This document shows, one piece after another, positions 49,851 to 59,732 of a stretch of DNA of 64,000 bases; the first letter of the stretch is position 1, and each line of letters begins with the position of its first letter. The notes under the pieces are model-generated. The model had not been told where the DNA came from. It saw nothing but the letters and a program-made list of their open reading frames with translations, and did not search any database. The stretch is taken from positions 1 to 64,000 of the forward strand of contig NZ_JALOCF010000020.1 in the NCBI RefSeq assembly GCF_023227905.1, written 5' to 3'. The translations under genes and the position numbers were made by a program. Source of the DNA: Methylobacter sp. Its GTDB lineage: Bacteria > Pseudomonadota > Gammaproteobacteria > Methylococcales > Methylomonadaceae.

Positions 49851-52043
49851 ATGACTAATCCGGTATCACAGACCCCCAGCCAACTCTCAGCGCATATTGA
49901 GAAACTGCTGGAAGCGGCCAACTCTGCGTCTCAGACGGTAGCGGCGCTACATGTCGCATTTCTGGCGTTTGTCACCTATCTCGGTGTCATCGTTTGGGGC
50001 ACAACGCATGACGACCTGCTGCGCATCAGCCCGGTTAAATTGCCGATTCTGGATGTGGAACTGCCGCTTACCAATTTTTATTCATTTGTGCCGTGGATGG
50101 TCGTCCTGCTCCATTTCAATCTGCTCATGCAATTGGAGTTACTTTCCAGCAAGCTTTGGAATCTGGATATCGATCTTCCTGATACGCCGACGGGGCAACA
50201 AGTTCGCGACCGCTTGTTCATTTTTCCGTTCACTCATCTCATCGCAGGGCGTTCCAGGGTCTTGCTGATCCGCTGGCTGCTATCCTTAGTCGTTGGCATT
50301 ACAGTCATCGCTTTACCTTTATTGATGTTGCTTGCCGCACAAATCCGCTTTCTGCCATTTCATGACGAAGCCATTACCTGGTCGCAGCGAATCGCGGTTT
50401 GGGTTGATGCCGGCATGCTGATTACCTTGTGGCCTTTGATTGCTTCCCCTCAAGACCGAGCGCGCGAATGGTGGCGGAACTTTGGTTTTCGGTTAGTCGA
50501 TTATTGGCCGGCTTGGCTCAGGTATATGAGTAGCCTCGGATGGTATCGGCTGAAGCGATCGGTTCGGCGGCGCCGGCTGAGTCTGCCTGCGCATGAAATA
50601 GTCATTCGCCCCATGTTGCAGCCTGGGATAGAACCTAAGGGCATGATATTCCTGCTGCTCTCTGTTCCGGTGATTGTTTTCGCCAGTATTATCGCGGTCA
50701 TACCCGGCAGTATTACCGTGCAGACTTATTACGCCCCGGAGGAGGATAAGCCCGAACATACTCCCCGCTATTTCGAGGACTGGTTGATCCGCCGAGTGCC
50801 TGAGTCATGGCTGAGCGTCGCCGCCCATAGACATGATGTGGTTTCTTGCGCATCACTGGCAATGGCGGAAAAATTGGACGCATCCATACTTCAGGTAATG
50901 CTCGGCCCCTGTTCATGGTTCAATTTGGATTTATTTCCACGCAACCTGAACCTCAGAGAAGCCAGGCTAGTGCCCAAAGGAGTGTCTTTATCGCTATTGA
51001 CCCGGGCAATAGACCCCGATAAACAAGTGCGCGACGCTGCCTTTAAGGAGTTCGACGGGCTTAATTTACAAAATCGCGATCTGCGCTTTGCCAATTTTTA
51101 CGGGGCCGTATTACCTAAAGCCGATCTTCGTTACGTTCAGTTGCAGGGCGCGATCCTGTTAAAAGCGAAGCTGCAAGGCGTGGTTGGTTGGGATAAAACA
51201 CAATTTCAGAGTGCGATTTTGGGAGGGACTCAGCTACAGGGTGCAGGCCTGATCGAGGCAGACCTTCAGGATGCGGATTTGCGCGGGGCAAATCTGCAGG
51301 GCGCAGCCCTAGGGTGGGCAAAACTACAGAGCGCTGATTTACGCGGGGCGGATTTGCAGGGTGCGAATCTGAACGCGGCGAAGCTTCAGGCCGCAGACCT
51401 TCGCGGGGCAAAATTGCAGGGCGCGAACCTGCGCGAGACGAATTTTCAAGGCGCAAACTTGGGTTATGCGAAACTGCAGGGCTCGGATTTGACTTTGTCG
51501 GAGCTACAGGGGGCGGAATTACGCGAAGTGGAGCTGCTGGGAGTTGACTGGTCGCACGCCAATTTCGATGGCGTATTTTTTAGTAATAGCTCAATGCCGG
51601 ATTGGAACGAGAACAAACAACGTAAACTGGATTCAACCCTCAAGCCGATACTGGATAATGAAAAATTCATTGCCTATCAGGCACGGATGAACTCTTCCAG
51701 TACGGGATTGCCATTAGGAAAACCGGGTAGCCAAACAAGCTGTTACAGCGACAGTCCAACAATCCTGGAATGCGAATATCGTAATCTGATGCAACTGGAC
51801 GATTACCGTAATGATGTGCTGCACCCGAAACTGGTCGAGCTGGCTTGTTCGGATGTGGCGATTGCGCCTGGCATTGCAAGGCGCGGCATCAATAAGTCTA
51901 TGAGCAATGATCCGGATTTCGGTTTGGCAGTCGCCTTGCTAAAAGCGCTAGATGACCCAAACCCCTGTTTAGGCTTAAGCGCACTGTTCGAACCAACCCG
52001 GCAAAAACTACGGGCAACTGCGGAGCAACAAAAAAGTAAGTGA
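49851..52043 (+). CDS. Membrane-bound pentapeptide-repeat protein
   Basis: A 730-residue protein. The N-terminal 290 residues hold about five membrane segments (near 35-55, 75-95, 140-165, 185-200 and 265-290). Residues about 410-570 form a pentapeptide-repeat right-handed beta-helix, with the A(D/N)LxG series such as GADLQGANLNAAKLQAADLR. A C-terminal domain of about 150 residues follows, with Cys residues and no recognised family. Signal-like membrane plus repeat architecture is seen in several uncharacterised bacterial proteins. No strong RBS was seen. The function is unknown; effector or scaffold roles are guesses. Confidence 0.85.
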   Translation: MTNPVSQTPSQLSAHIEKLLEAANSASQTVAALHVAFLAFVTYLGVIVWGTTHDDLLRISPVKLPILDVELPLTNFYSFVPWMVVLLHFNLLMQLELLSSKLWNLDIDLPDTPTGQQVRDRLFIFPFTHLIAGRSRVLLIRWLLSLVVGITVIALPLLMLLAAQIRFLPFHDEAITWSQRIAVWVDAGMLITLWPLIASPQDRAREWWRNFGFRLVDYWPAWLRYMSSLGWYRLKRSVRRRRLSLPAHEIVIRPMLQPGIEPKGMIFLLLSVPVIVFASIIAVIPGSITVQTYYAPEEDKPEHTPRYFEDWLIRRVPESWLSVAAHRHDVVSCASLAMAEKLDASILQVMLGPCSWFNLDLFPRNLNLREARLVPKGVSLSLLTRAIDPDKQVRDAAFKEFDGLNLQNRDLRFANFYGAVLPKADLRYVQLQGAILLKAKLQGVVGWDKTQFQSAILGGTQLQGAGLIEADLQDADLRGANLQGAALGWAKLQSADLRGADLQGANLNAAKLQAADLRGAKLQGANLRETNFQGANLGYAKLQGSDLTLSELQGAELREVELLGVDWSHANFDGVFFSNSSMPDWNENKQRKLDSTLKPILDNEKFIAYQARMNSSSTGLPLGKPGSQTSCYSDSPTILECEYRNLMQLDDYRNDVLHPKLVELACSDVAIAPGIARRGINKSMSNDPDFGLAVALLKALDDPNPCLGLSALFEPTRQKLRATAEQQKSK

Positions 52044-52327
52044 GGCACTATTGCCGAATGGTTTCTGTGGAGCGTTAGTTTACCTAAAAACATCATGGCG
52101 AGATCCTGGGGCAAGCTGCTATTTGGCGAATATATGCTCAACCTGGCAATCGGGCCGCCGGGATATTGAGTAAAAGTTAGCTAAAAATATAGCTATTATC
52201 CGGAATCCGTATTGGTGCATGATACGGTCATGGGATATCGATCAATCAGCGTCCGGATTATTTAAGCGTTAAAGAAGGTTTACCGGCCAGGCGAGCGGTA
52301 TTTTTCAAATATGACGGGAGAAAAACC

Positions 52328-52906
52328 ATGACCAAAATAGACGATTTCAATATTGAAATACAACAAATGCAGCAGCAAATGCAAAATTATCTGCAAACGC
52401 ATTGGCAGCTGTTTCTGGGGGAGGGCATTTTCTTTATTTTCCTTGGTCTTTGCGCCATTGTGATTCCCCAGGTTTTTACGGTGGCGACAGTTATATTTTT
52501 GGGTTGGATTTTGTTGTTTGGCGGGATAGTTCATGTCGCTCGGACCTTTATGTTTTCCAGTATGCCCGGCTTTGGCTGGTGGTTATTTATGGGTGTTTTG
52601 CAGATTATTATCGGCTATTTGTTTATCACCCGGCCGGTAGCCGGGGCAGTGACGCTGACAATGCTGTTGACGGTGTTCTTTGCTCTGGAGGGTATTGCCA
52701 AAATTTCCATCGCCTTAAAAATGCGGCCGTTGCCTAACTGGGGGTTGGTTATGTTCAGTGGCGTCACAGCTTTGCTTTTTGCGCTTATCATCTGGATTAG
52801 TTGGTCTGAATCGGCGCAGTGGCTGTTAGGTTTGTTTTTAGGGATTAATATGGTTTTTCTGGGTTGGTCGATGGTTAAAATAAGTCTGCACCATAAACCG
52901 GGTTGA
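52328..52906 (+). CDS. HdeD-family acid-resistance membrane protein (DUF308)
   Basis: A 192-residue protein with six hydrophobic helices arranged as three repeats. HWQLFLGEGIFFIFLGLCAI is the HdeD opening, WWLFMGVLQIIIGYLFITRP the middle repeat, and WGLVMFSGVTALLFALIIWI the last. HdeD-type proteins are linked to acid stress in enterobacteria, but homologues are widespread. RBS ACGGGAG precedes the ATG. The gene lies 23 bases before a small membrane protein gene. Confidence 0.85.
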   Translation: MTKIDDFNIEIQQMQQQMQNYLQTHWQLFLGEGIFFIFLGLCAIVIPQVFTVATVIFLGWILLFGGIVHVARTFMFSSMPGFGWWLFMGVLQIIIGYLFITRPVAGAVTLTMLLTVFFALEGIAKISIALKMRPLPNWGLVMFSGVTALLFALIIWISWSESAQWLLGLFLGINMVFLGWSMVKISLHHKPG

Positions 52907-52928
52907 GCTTTTTTAAAGTGGTTCGCTT

Positions 52929-53288
52929 GTGCAGCAAAAACACAATAAAAAACTGATCGTAAAGGTGCTGATAGTCGGCGCGGTTATTGCCGTCCTGAGC
53001 TATTTTTTTCATCCCGGCGCCGGACAGTTCAGCGTTATGATCAACGGTGAGCCGGTCGCAGAACCGCTGGTTCGTTTTGCCGCCGGGCCCACGTTTTTGT
53101 TGATCATGATCATCACCTGTGTACTGATGGCGCTGCTGTTTTTAGGCGTCGGTGTGTTTGTATTTCTGTTCGCCATGTTGATAGCATTGATGGGAGTTTT
53201 TATCATGGCGCCTTATTTCTGGCCGGTGCTGGCCATTGTTTTATTAGTGATAGCGCTGATGACGGTGAGTGACGGCAAAAAAGATTGA
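52929..53288 (+). CDS. Small membrane protein of unknown function
   Basis: A 119-residue protein with a GTG start. Three hydrophobic segments: KVLIVGAVIAVLSYFFHP, then FLLIMIITCVLMALLFLGVG joined to VFVFLFAMLIALMGVFIMAP, and FWPVLAIVLLVIALMTV. Basic N-terminus, charged tail. It follows HdeD and precedes the LMW phosphatase gene (whose longer open frame overlaps the end). Not recognised. Confidence 0.68.
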   Translation: MQQKHNKKLIVKVLIVGAVIAVLSYFFHPGAGQFSVMINGEPVAEPLVRFAAGPTFLLIMIITCVLMALLFLGVGVFVFLFAMLIALMGVFIMAPYFWPVLAIVLLVIALMTVSDGKKD

Positions 53289-53397
53289 CTACGGCTGGCA
53301 GGTATATTGCTCACATCATCATGAAACGCTGTCCATTTTTTCAAATTCAGGCGTTACAATATGCGTCATCACGGTTAATTTACAGGTTTTATTCAAT

Positions 53398-53883
53398 ATG
53401 GAAAAAATAAAAGTACTTTTCGTTTGCATGGGAAACATTTGCCGTTCACCGACGGCTGAAGGGGTTTTTACCAAGCTGGTCAAAGACAATGAGTTGGATG
53501 CGCATTTTGCTATCGATTCAGCCGGTACTCATGCCTACCATGTCGGCAATGAGCCGGATTTGCGCGCACAGTCGGCAGCCCGTGAACGAGGCATTGATTT
53601 ATCCAGCTTGCGGGCCAGACAGGTCGTTCATGGCGATTTTGAGGATTTCGATTATGTATTGGCAATGGATGATGAAAACTATTCGATACTGATCAATGCT
53701 TGCCCTGAGCAACACAAGCTTAAAATTAAATACTTTCTCGATTACGCGCCGCATCTAAACGAACGGCAGGTGCCCGATCCTTATTATGGCGGTTCATATG
53801 GATTTGAGAGGGTGCTGGATATGGTAGAAGAGGCGTCCGCCGGCTTTTTAAAAGCCTTGCGGGAATCGGGCCGCATTAACTAA
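53398..53883 (+). CDS. Low-molecular-weight protein-tyrosine phosphatase
   Basis: A 161-residue enzyme. The catalytic P-loop VLFVCMGNICRSPTAEGVF (C-x5-R-S) starts at residue 7, and the general-acid loop is LNERQVPDPYYGG (DP-Y) near the C-terminus. It starts at the ATG 53398, not at the longer upstream frame. Members act on tyrosine kinases or arsenate and capsule systems. Followed after 11 bases by a dienelactone hydrolase gene. Confidence 0.93.
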   Translation: MEKIKVLFVCMGNICRSPTAEGVFTKLVKDNELDAHFAIDSAGTHAYHVGNEPDLRAQSAARERGIDLSSLRARQVVHGDFEDFDYVLAMDDENYSILINACPEQHKLKIKYFLDYAPHLNERQVPDPYYGGSYGFERVLDMVEEASAGFLKALRESGRIN

Positions 53884-53894
53884 AGGATAATAGC

Positions 53895-54614
53895 ATGGCA
53901 ATTGTATCGAATACCGTAGCTTACATGGATGGCGATGTGGTCCTGGAGGCTTTTTTTGCGTTTGATGACTCGCTGTCAGGCCGCCGGGCGGCGGTTTTAA
54001 TCAACCATACCTGGGTTGGCCGGGATGATTTTGTGGCCGAAAAAGCCAAAAAACTTGCCGCTCTTGGCTATGTCGGCTTTGCGGTTGATATGTATGGCAA
54101 AGGGGTTTTGGGTTCGGACCGGGAAGAAAACATGAGGCTCATGCAGCCTTTTATGACCGATCGGGCCATGCTGCAACAGCGCATGAAAGCGACTTTGGCT
54201 ACGGTGAAATTGATGCCGTGGGTTGATGACAGCAAAATCGCTTCAATCGGCTTTTGTTTTGGCGGCTTGTGCTCGCTTGACCTGGCCAGAACCGGCGTTG
54301 ATATCAAGGGCGTAGTCAGTTTTCATGGCTTGCTGGATGCGCCTGGAAACACCCAGGGGAACGCCATTACGGCTAAAATTCTGGTTTTGCATGGACGGGA
54401 TGACCCGATGAACCCGGCTGAACAAGTGCTTGCCTTTGAGCAGGAAATGACCGAGGCAGGGGCAGATTGGCAGCTGCATACGTACGGCCATACCATGCAT
54501 GCATTTACCAATCCGCTTGCTAATGATCCGGCATTCGGCACTGTCTATCAGCCTTCTGCCGACCGGCGCTCATGGATAGCGATGCAAAACTTTTTGGCGG
54601 AAATATTCGCCTGA
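53895..54614 (+). CDS. Dienelactone hydrolase family protein
   Basis: A 239-residue alpha/beta hydrolase. KIASIGFCFGGLCSLDLART is the nucleophile elbow with Cys (G-F-C-F-G-G, about 118-123) as in dienelactone hydrolases. LVLHGRDDPMNPAEQVLAFE supplies the Asp and HTYGHTMHAFTNPLANDP the His. Substrates in this broad family vary; it is the only member here. RBS AAGGATAA is upstream. Confidence 0.9.
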   Translation: MAIVSNTVAYMDGDVVLEAFFAFDDSLSGRRAAVLINHTWVGRDDFVAEKAKKLAALGYVGFAVDMYGKGVLGSDREENMRLMQPFMTDRAMLQQRMKATLATVKLMPWVDDSKIASIGFCFGGLCSLDLARTGVDIKGVVSFHGLLDAPGNTQGNAITAKILVLHGRDDPMNPAEQVLAFEQEMTEAGADWQLHTYGHTMHAFTNPLANDPAFGTVYQPSADRRSWIAMQNFLAEIFA

Positions 54615-54702
54615 CAATAAGCGTCAGAAGCTCAGAAGCTTTAATATTGGCAATGTGGATTGCGCTTGCCAACAAGTTGACCTGATTAAAACACTATCAG
54701 CT

Positions 54703-54731
54703 TCGACACTATTAAGACAATTTGCTATAAT
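54703..54731 (+). promoter_or_regulatory. Sigma-70-type promoter upstream of gyrA
   Basis: -35 TCGACA (54703-54708), 17-base spacer, extended -10 TTGCTATAAT (TATAAT 54726-54731). It lies about 125 bases before the gyrA start. Confidence 0.7.
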
Positions 54732-54854
54732 CTAGAGCTTAATTTCATGCCATGTGGTTACACTTAAACGAAAAAAAATCAGGAAAGTGTGTTCATACAT
54801 AGTCACGAAACCATGCCGGTCTATATTAACGGCACACTGTGTATATAGGGATCA

Positions 54855-57485
54855 ATGTCAAACTTCGCTAAAGAAATAATACCTGTTAATCTCGAAGACG
54901 AGATGAAGCAGTCCTATCTCGATTACGCCATGAGCGTTATCGTCGGTCGAGCCCTTCCGGATGTCAGAGACGGCCTTAAGCCGGTGCATCGCCGTGTGCT
55001 GTATGCGATGAGCGAGTTGGGTAATGACTGGAACAAACCTTATAAAAAATCGGCACGTGTGGTCGGTGACGTGATCGGTAAATATCACCCTCACGGCGAT
55101 ACTGCGGTTTACGATACGATGGTACGGATGGCGCAAAATTTTTCAATGCGCTATATGCTGATCGACGGGCAGGGCAATTTCGGATCGGTTGACGGCGATT
55201 CGCCTGCGGCGATGCGTTATACCGAAGTCCGTATGTCTAAAATCGCTCATGAATTGCTGGCCGACCTGGACAAGGAAACCGTCGATTTTGCGCCCAACTA
55301 TGACGAATCGGAATCCGAGCCGAAAGTCTTGCCGACACGAGTGCCGACTTTGCTAGTTAACGGCTCATCCGGTATCGCGGTGGGCATGGCAACCAATATT
55401 CCTCCACATAACTTATCCGAAGTGATCAGCGCCTGCCTGGCGATGATCGATCAGCCTGATCTGACTGTGCATGACTTGATGGCTCATGTTCCAGGGCCTG
55501 ATTTTCCTACCGCGGCCATTATCAACGGCGCATCCGGCATCTATAACGCTTACACCACCGGACGCGGCAAGATTTATTTGCGCGCGCGCTGTCATTTCGA
55601 GGACATCGGCGACAGCAGCCGTCAAGCGATTATCACGACTGAATTGCCTTATCAGGTCAACAAGGCCAGATTGCTGGAAAAAATTGCCGAGCTAGTTAAG
55701 GAAGGCAAGCTTGAAGGCATTTCCGGACTGCGCGACGAGTCGGACAAGGACGGCATGCGCATGGTCATTGAACTGCGTCGCGGCGAAGTGCCTGAAGTGG
55801 TGCTGAATAACCTGTACAAACAGACTCAATTCCAGACCGTGTTCGGCATTAACATGGTCGCGCTGTTGGATGGTCGTCCGCATTGCATGAATCTTCGGGA
55901 GATCATCAGCGCCTTTATTAACCACCGGCGTGAAATCGTCACCCGCAGAACGATTTATAACCTGCGCAAAGCCAGGGAAAGGGCACATATCCTGGAAGGG
56001 CTCGCGGTTGCATTAGCCAATATCGACGAAATGATTGCGCTGATCAAGGCGGCCGCCACACCGGCTGACGCTAAAGTCGGTTTGTTGGAAAAAAACTGGG
56101 ATGCAGGGCTGGTTGCGGCGCTGTTGGATCGCGCTGATGCGGATCGTTCCAGGCCGGATGATTTGGGCATAGAGTTCGGCATTCATGACGGCATTTACCG
56201 CCTGTCTGAAACCCAGGCTCAGGCCATTCTTGAGTTGCGCCTGCATCGCCTGACCGGTCTGGAGCAGGACAAGATAGTCAACGAATACAAGCAATTGCTG
56301 GAACAGATTGACGAATATTTGTTTATTCTAGGCAGCGACGTTCGGCTGATGGAAATCATCAGGGAAGAACTGGTGGCGATCAAGGAACAGTATTCCGACG
56401 AGCGGCGCACCGAAATCTTACAAAACCACTCCGATTTGTCGGATGAAGACCTGATAACCGAAGAAGATATGGTCGTGACCATGTCGCACGAAGGCTATGT
56501 CAAGTCCCAGCCGCTCAGCGATTACAAGGCGCAACGGCGCGGCGGCCGCGGCAAATCGGCGACGCAAACCAAGGAACAGGATTTTGTCGATAAGCTGATT
56601 GTGGCCAATACCCACGACACTATTTTGTGTTTCTCTTCGCGGGGCAAGGTGTACTGGCTAAAAGTCTACCAATTGCCGGTTGCCAGCCGGGCGGCCAGAG
56701 GCAAGCCATTCGTCAACCTGCTGCCGTTGGAGCAAGGCGAAAAAATCAGCGCGATGCTGCCGATACGCGAATTTAGCGACAATAAATTCATCTTTATGGC
56801 GACTTCGGCGGGTACCGTCAAGAAGACCCCGTTAAAAGAATTCGAGCGCCAACGCACTAACGGTAAAATCGCCATCGATTTAAGAGAAGACGATACGCTG
56901 GTCGGCGTTGCCGTAACCGACGGCCATCAAAACGTGCTGTTATTCAGCAGCACCGGCAAAGCGGTCTGCTTTAATGAGGAGGATGTGCGTTCGATGGGCA
57001 GAACGGCGTCCGGCGTGCGCGGCATCCGTTTGCAGGAAGGGCAAAAGGTCATATCACTAATTATTGCAACCGAAGGCACAGTGCTGAATATCACCGAGAA
57101 CGGCTTTGGCAAACGCACCAAGCTGGAAGAGTTTACCTGCCATAAACGCGGCGGCCAGGGGCTGATCGCAATACAGACTTCCGCACGTAACGGCGCTGTG
57201 GTTGGTGCCGTGCTGGTCAACGATCATGACGAAATCATGCTGATTACCGACGGCGGCACCTTGGTCCGTACCCGGGTCGACGGCATCTCTGTGGTTGGTC
57301 GAAACACTCAGGGCGTGACGATTATCAAGCCGGATAAGGATGAAAAAGTGATCGGCGTTGACCGTATCGAGGGCTTGGCAGGAGTGGACGATACCGACGA
57401 TGACCTTTTGGATGACGCCGAATCAGAATTGGATGTATCGGAAGAAACAACAAATGACGATAGTGAACCGGGTGAGGAATCGTAA
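54855..57485 (+). CDS. gyrA: DNA gyrase subunit A
   Basis: An 876-residue type-II topoisomerase subunit. N-terminal EDEMKQSYLDYAMSVIVGRA, then ALPDVRDGLKPVHRRVLYAM. The winged-helix region carries DVIGKYHPHGDTAVYDTMVR, and catalytic tyrosine 122 lies in AAMRYTEVRMSKIAHELLAD. The C-terminal beta-pinwheel contains the GyrA box QRRGGRGK. It ends in an acidic tail as in gammaproteobacteria. Residue 83 is Thr and 87 is Asp; Thr83 is the wild-type residue in Pseudomonas, so it is not evidence of resistance. Start ATG after GGGATCA. It overlaps the serC start by one base. Confidence 0.97.
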   Translation: MSNFAKEIIPVNLEDEMKQSYLDYAMSVIVGRALPDVRDGLKPVHRRVLYAMSELGNDWNKPYKKSARVVGDVIGKYHPHGDTAVYDTMVRMAQNFSMRYMLIDGQGNFGSVDGDSPAAMRYTEVRMSKIAHELLADLDKETVDFAPNYDESESEPKVLPTRVPTLLVNGSSGIAVGMATNIPPHNLSEVISACLAMIDQPDLTVHDLMAHVPGPDFPTAAIINGASGIYNAYTTGRGKIYLRARCHFEDIGDSSRQAIITTELPYQVNKARLLEKIAELVKEGKLEGISGLRDESDKDGMRMVIELRRGEVPEVVLNNLYKQTQFQTVFGINMVALLDGRPHCMNLREIISAFINHRREIVTRRTIYNLRKARERAHILEGLAVALANIDEMIALIKAAATPADAKVGLLEKNWDAGLVAALLDRADADRSRPDDLGIEFGIHDGIYRLSETQAQAILELRLHRLTGLEQDKIVNEYKQLLEQIDEYLFILGSDVRLMEIIREELVAIKEQYSDERRTEILQNHSDLSDEDLITEEDMVVTMSHEGYVKSQPLSDYKAQRRGGRGKSATQTKEQDFVDKLIVANTHDTILCFSSRGKVYWLKVYQLPVASRAARGKPFVNLLPLEQGEKISAMLPIREFSDNKFIFMATSAGTVKKTPLKEFERQRTNGKIAIDLREDDTLVGVAVTDGHQNVLLFSSTGKAVCFNEEDVRSMGRTASGVRGIRLQEGQKVISLIIATEGTVLNITENGFGKRTKLEEFTCHKRGGQGLIAIQTSARNGAVVGAVLVNDHDEIMLITDGGTLVRTRVDGISVVGRNTQGVTIIKPDKDEKVIGVDRIEGLAGVDDTDDDLLDDAESELDVSEETTNDDSEPGEES

Positions 57486-58564
57486 TGTCTAGAGTTTATA
57501 ATTTTAGCGCGGGGCCATCTGCATTTCCTGAACCGGTATTAAAGCAAGCGCAGCAGGAAATGCTGGAATGGCGGGACAGCGGCATGTCGGTCATGGAAAT
57601 GAGCCATCGCGGCAAGCATTTCTCAATCATTGCCGAAGAGCTGGAAAGCGATTTAAGAGAACTGCTGTCTGTTCCTGAAAACTATAAAGTTTTATTTCTG
57701 CAAGGCGGCGCATCGGCGCAATTTTCATTAATACCGCAGAATATCCTGAATGGCAAAAACACCACCTGTTACCTCAATACCGGCGCCTGGTCGGAAAAAG
57801 CCATCAAGGATGCTGGGGCTTATTGCGATGTGGTAGTCAGTGCGAGTTCAGAAAATACTAAATTTACTGCGATTCCCGATGCTGCAAGCTGGGTCATCGA
57901 TAGTCAGGCGGCTTACCTGCACTATACCTCGAATGAGACCATACACGGCGTGGAGTTTCAGTCTTGTCCGGACAGCAAGGGCTTGCCGTTGGTGTCGGAT
58001 ATGTCGTCGAATATTTTATCGCGCAAGATCGATGTCAATCAGTACGGCCTGATCTATGCCGGAACGCAGAAAAACATGGGACCGGCTGGCGTGACTGTCG
58101 TGATAGTCAGAGACGATTTAATCGGCCATGCGTCTAAAACGGTGCCGTCGGTTTTTAACTATGCCGAGCAGGCAAAAAACCAATCCATGCTGAATACGCC
58201 GGCAACCTATAACTGGTATCTGGTCGGACTGGTACTTAAATGGTTAAAAGAGCAGGGCGGTGTTGAAGCTATCGAACAGCGCAATATTTCCAAGGCGGCG
58301 AAACTGTACCAGGCTATCGACCAATCGGCTTTGTATTCCAATCCGGTAGAAACAGCGTTTCGTTCACGCATGAATGTGCCGTTTATTCTGGCTGATGAAA
58401 GCCTGGATAAGCCTTTCTTGGCGACAGCCGAAGCCAATGGCTTGTTTGAATTAAAAGGTCACAGGTCGGTCGGCGGAATGCGGGCAAGTATTTATAATGC
58501 GATGCCGGAGGCCGGTGTACAGGTCTTGATTGATTTCATGGCTGAATTTGAACGCACCCATTAA
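57485..58564 (+). CDS. serC: Phosphoserine aminotransferase
   Basis: A 359-residue PLP enzyme. MSRVYNFSAGPSAFPEPVLK is the family start (FSAGP). EMSHRGKHF and LFLQGGASAQFSLIPQN bind cofactor phosphate; YAGTQKNMGPAGVTVVIVRD carries the PLP lysine. GHRSVGGMRASIYNAMPEAG is the conserved C-terminal loop. It makes phosphoserine for serine and (in the same family) 4-phosphohydroxythreonine for PLP. The start codon overlaps the gyrA stop by one base (TAATG). Confidence 0.97.
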   Translation: MSRVYNFSAGPSAFPEPVLKQAQQEMLEWRDSGMSVMEMSHRGKHFSIIAEELESDLRELLSVPENYKVLFLQGGASAQFSLIPQNILNGKNTTCYLNTGAWSEKAIKDAGAYCDVVVSASSENTKFTAIPDAASWVIDSQAAYLHYTSNETIHGVEFQSCPDSKGLPLVSDMSSNILSRKIDVNQYGLIYAGTQKNMGPAGVTVVIVRDDLIGHASKTVPSVFNYAEQAKNQSMLNTPATYNWYLVGLVLKWLKEQGGVEAIEQRNISKAAKLYQAIDQSALYSNPVETAFRSRMNVPFILADESLDKPFLATAEANGLFELKGHRSVGGMRASIYNAMPEAGVQVLIDFMAEFERTH

Positions 58565-58579
58565 TTGAAAACGTAATAA

Positions 58580-59680
58580 ATGAATCAGGCCGCCATGTCA
58601 TCCATCACACCGCTTTCAGAATTAAGAGACAAAATTGATGCAATCGATAAGCAGATTCTGCAATTGATGAATCAGCGCGCGGCTTGCGCAATGGAAGTGG
58701 CCAAGACCAAGATTGCGCAAGGCGAGAATGGATCATTTTACCGCCCGGACCGTGAGTCACTGGTATTGCGGCGCATCAAAGGCTTGAACCAAGGGCCGTT
58801 ATCCGATGATACGGCGGCTCATTTTTTCAGGGAATTGATGTCGGCCTGTTTGGCGCTGGAAAAACCGCTGGATGTGGCTTATTTAGGCCCTGAGGGCACA
58901 TTTACCCAGCAAGCCGCAATCAAGCATTTCGGCTCTGCGGTTAAAACCGTACCGGCTGCAACCATTAACGATATTTTTAATGCAGTCGAAAGCGGCAACT
59001 GCCAGTTTGGCGTCGTGCCTGTTGAAAACTCTACCGAAGGCGTTATCAGTCATACGCTGGACAGGTTTTTGAGTTCGCCGTTAAAAATATGCGGGGAAGT
59101 TGAAATCAGGGTTCATCAAAACTTGTTGGGATTGGTGGATAGCCTGGATGACGTGACCGAGGTGTTTTCTCATCAGCAGTCTTTGGCGCAGTGTCGGCAA
59201 TGGCTGGATAAGCATTTGCCGAATGCGAAGCGAACCGCCGTCAACAGCAACACCGAGGCCGCAAAATTAGCATCCACCAATAAAAAAGCTGTTGCTATAG
59301 CGGGCATTGTTGCAGCTGAAATTTACCAGCTGAATGTCATTGCAAAAAATATCGAGGACGAACCTAATAACACCACTCGCTTTATTATTATCGGGCAGCA
59401 AATATCGTCTTCCACCGGTAACGATAAAACTTCACTGGTGGTCTCCACAGGCAATCAGCCTGGTGCGCTGCACAGAATACTTGAGCCTTTCGCAAGATTG
59501 AATATTGGCATGGTGCATATCGAATCCAGGCCGTCACGGCAGGGATTATGGGATTATGTGTTTTTTATCGATATTGAAGGTCATTGTGAAGACAGTAATG
59601 TCGCCCAGGCTTTGTCACTATTGAAAGACAACGTTAACATGCTTAAGCTGCTGGGTTCTTATCCTAAGGCCGTACTCTAA
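58580..59680 (+). CDS. pheA: Bifunctional chorismate mutase / prephenate dehydratase
   Basis: A 366-residue P-protein. Residues about 1-95 are the AroQ chorismate mutase (ITPLSELRDKIDAIDKQILQ, with RAACAMEVAKTKIAQG). The dehydratase follows (VAYLGPEGTFTQQAAIKHFG, VPVENSTEGVISHTLDRFL, NTTRFIIIGQQ). The C-terminal ACT domain has NQPGALHRILEPFARLNIGM and ESRPSRQGLWDYVFFIDIEG, the phenylalanine-binding ESRP motif, so feedback control by Phe is expected. It lies 15 bases after serC. Confidence 0.96.
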   Translation: MNQAAMSSITPLSELRDKIDAIDKQILQLMNQRAACAMEVAKTKIAQGENGSFYRPDRESLVLRRIKGLNQGPLSDDTAAHFFRELMSACLALEKPLDVAYLGPEGTFTQQAAIKHFGSAVKTVPAATINDIFNAVESGNCQFGVVPVENSTEGVISHTLDRFLSSPLKICGEVEIRVHQNLLGLVDSLDDVTEVFSHQQSLAQCRQWLDKHLPNAKRTAVNSNTEAAKLASTNKKAVAIAGIVAAEIYQLNVIAKNIEDEPNNTTRFIIIGQQISSSTGNDKTSLVVSTGNQPGALHRILEPFARLNIGMVHIESRPSRQGLWDYVFFIDIEGHCEDSNVAQALSLLKDNVNMLKLLGSYPKAVL

Positions 59681-59732
59681 TCTTTCTCCCTCATCCTTTT
59701 GGCATGAGTACTACACATCTCAAACAGACTCC

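Noticed and set aside
55101..55103. Thr at GyrA position 83, where E. coli has Ser
   Set aside because: Thr83 is the wild-type state in Pseudomonas and related bacteria, so it is no sign of quinolone resistance.
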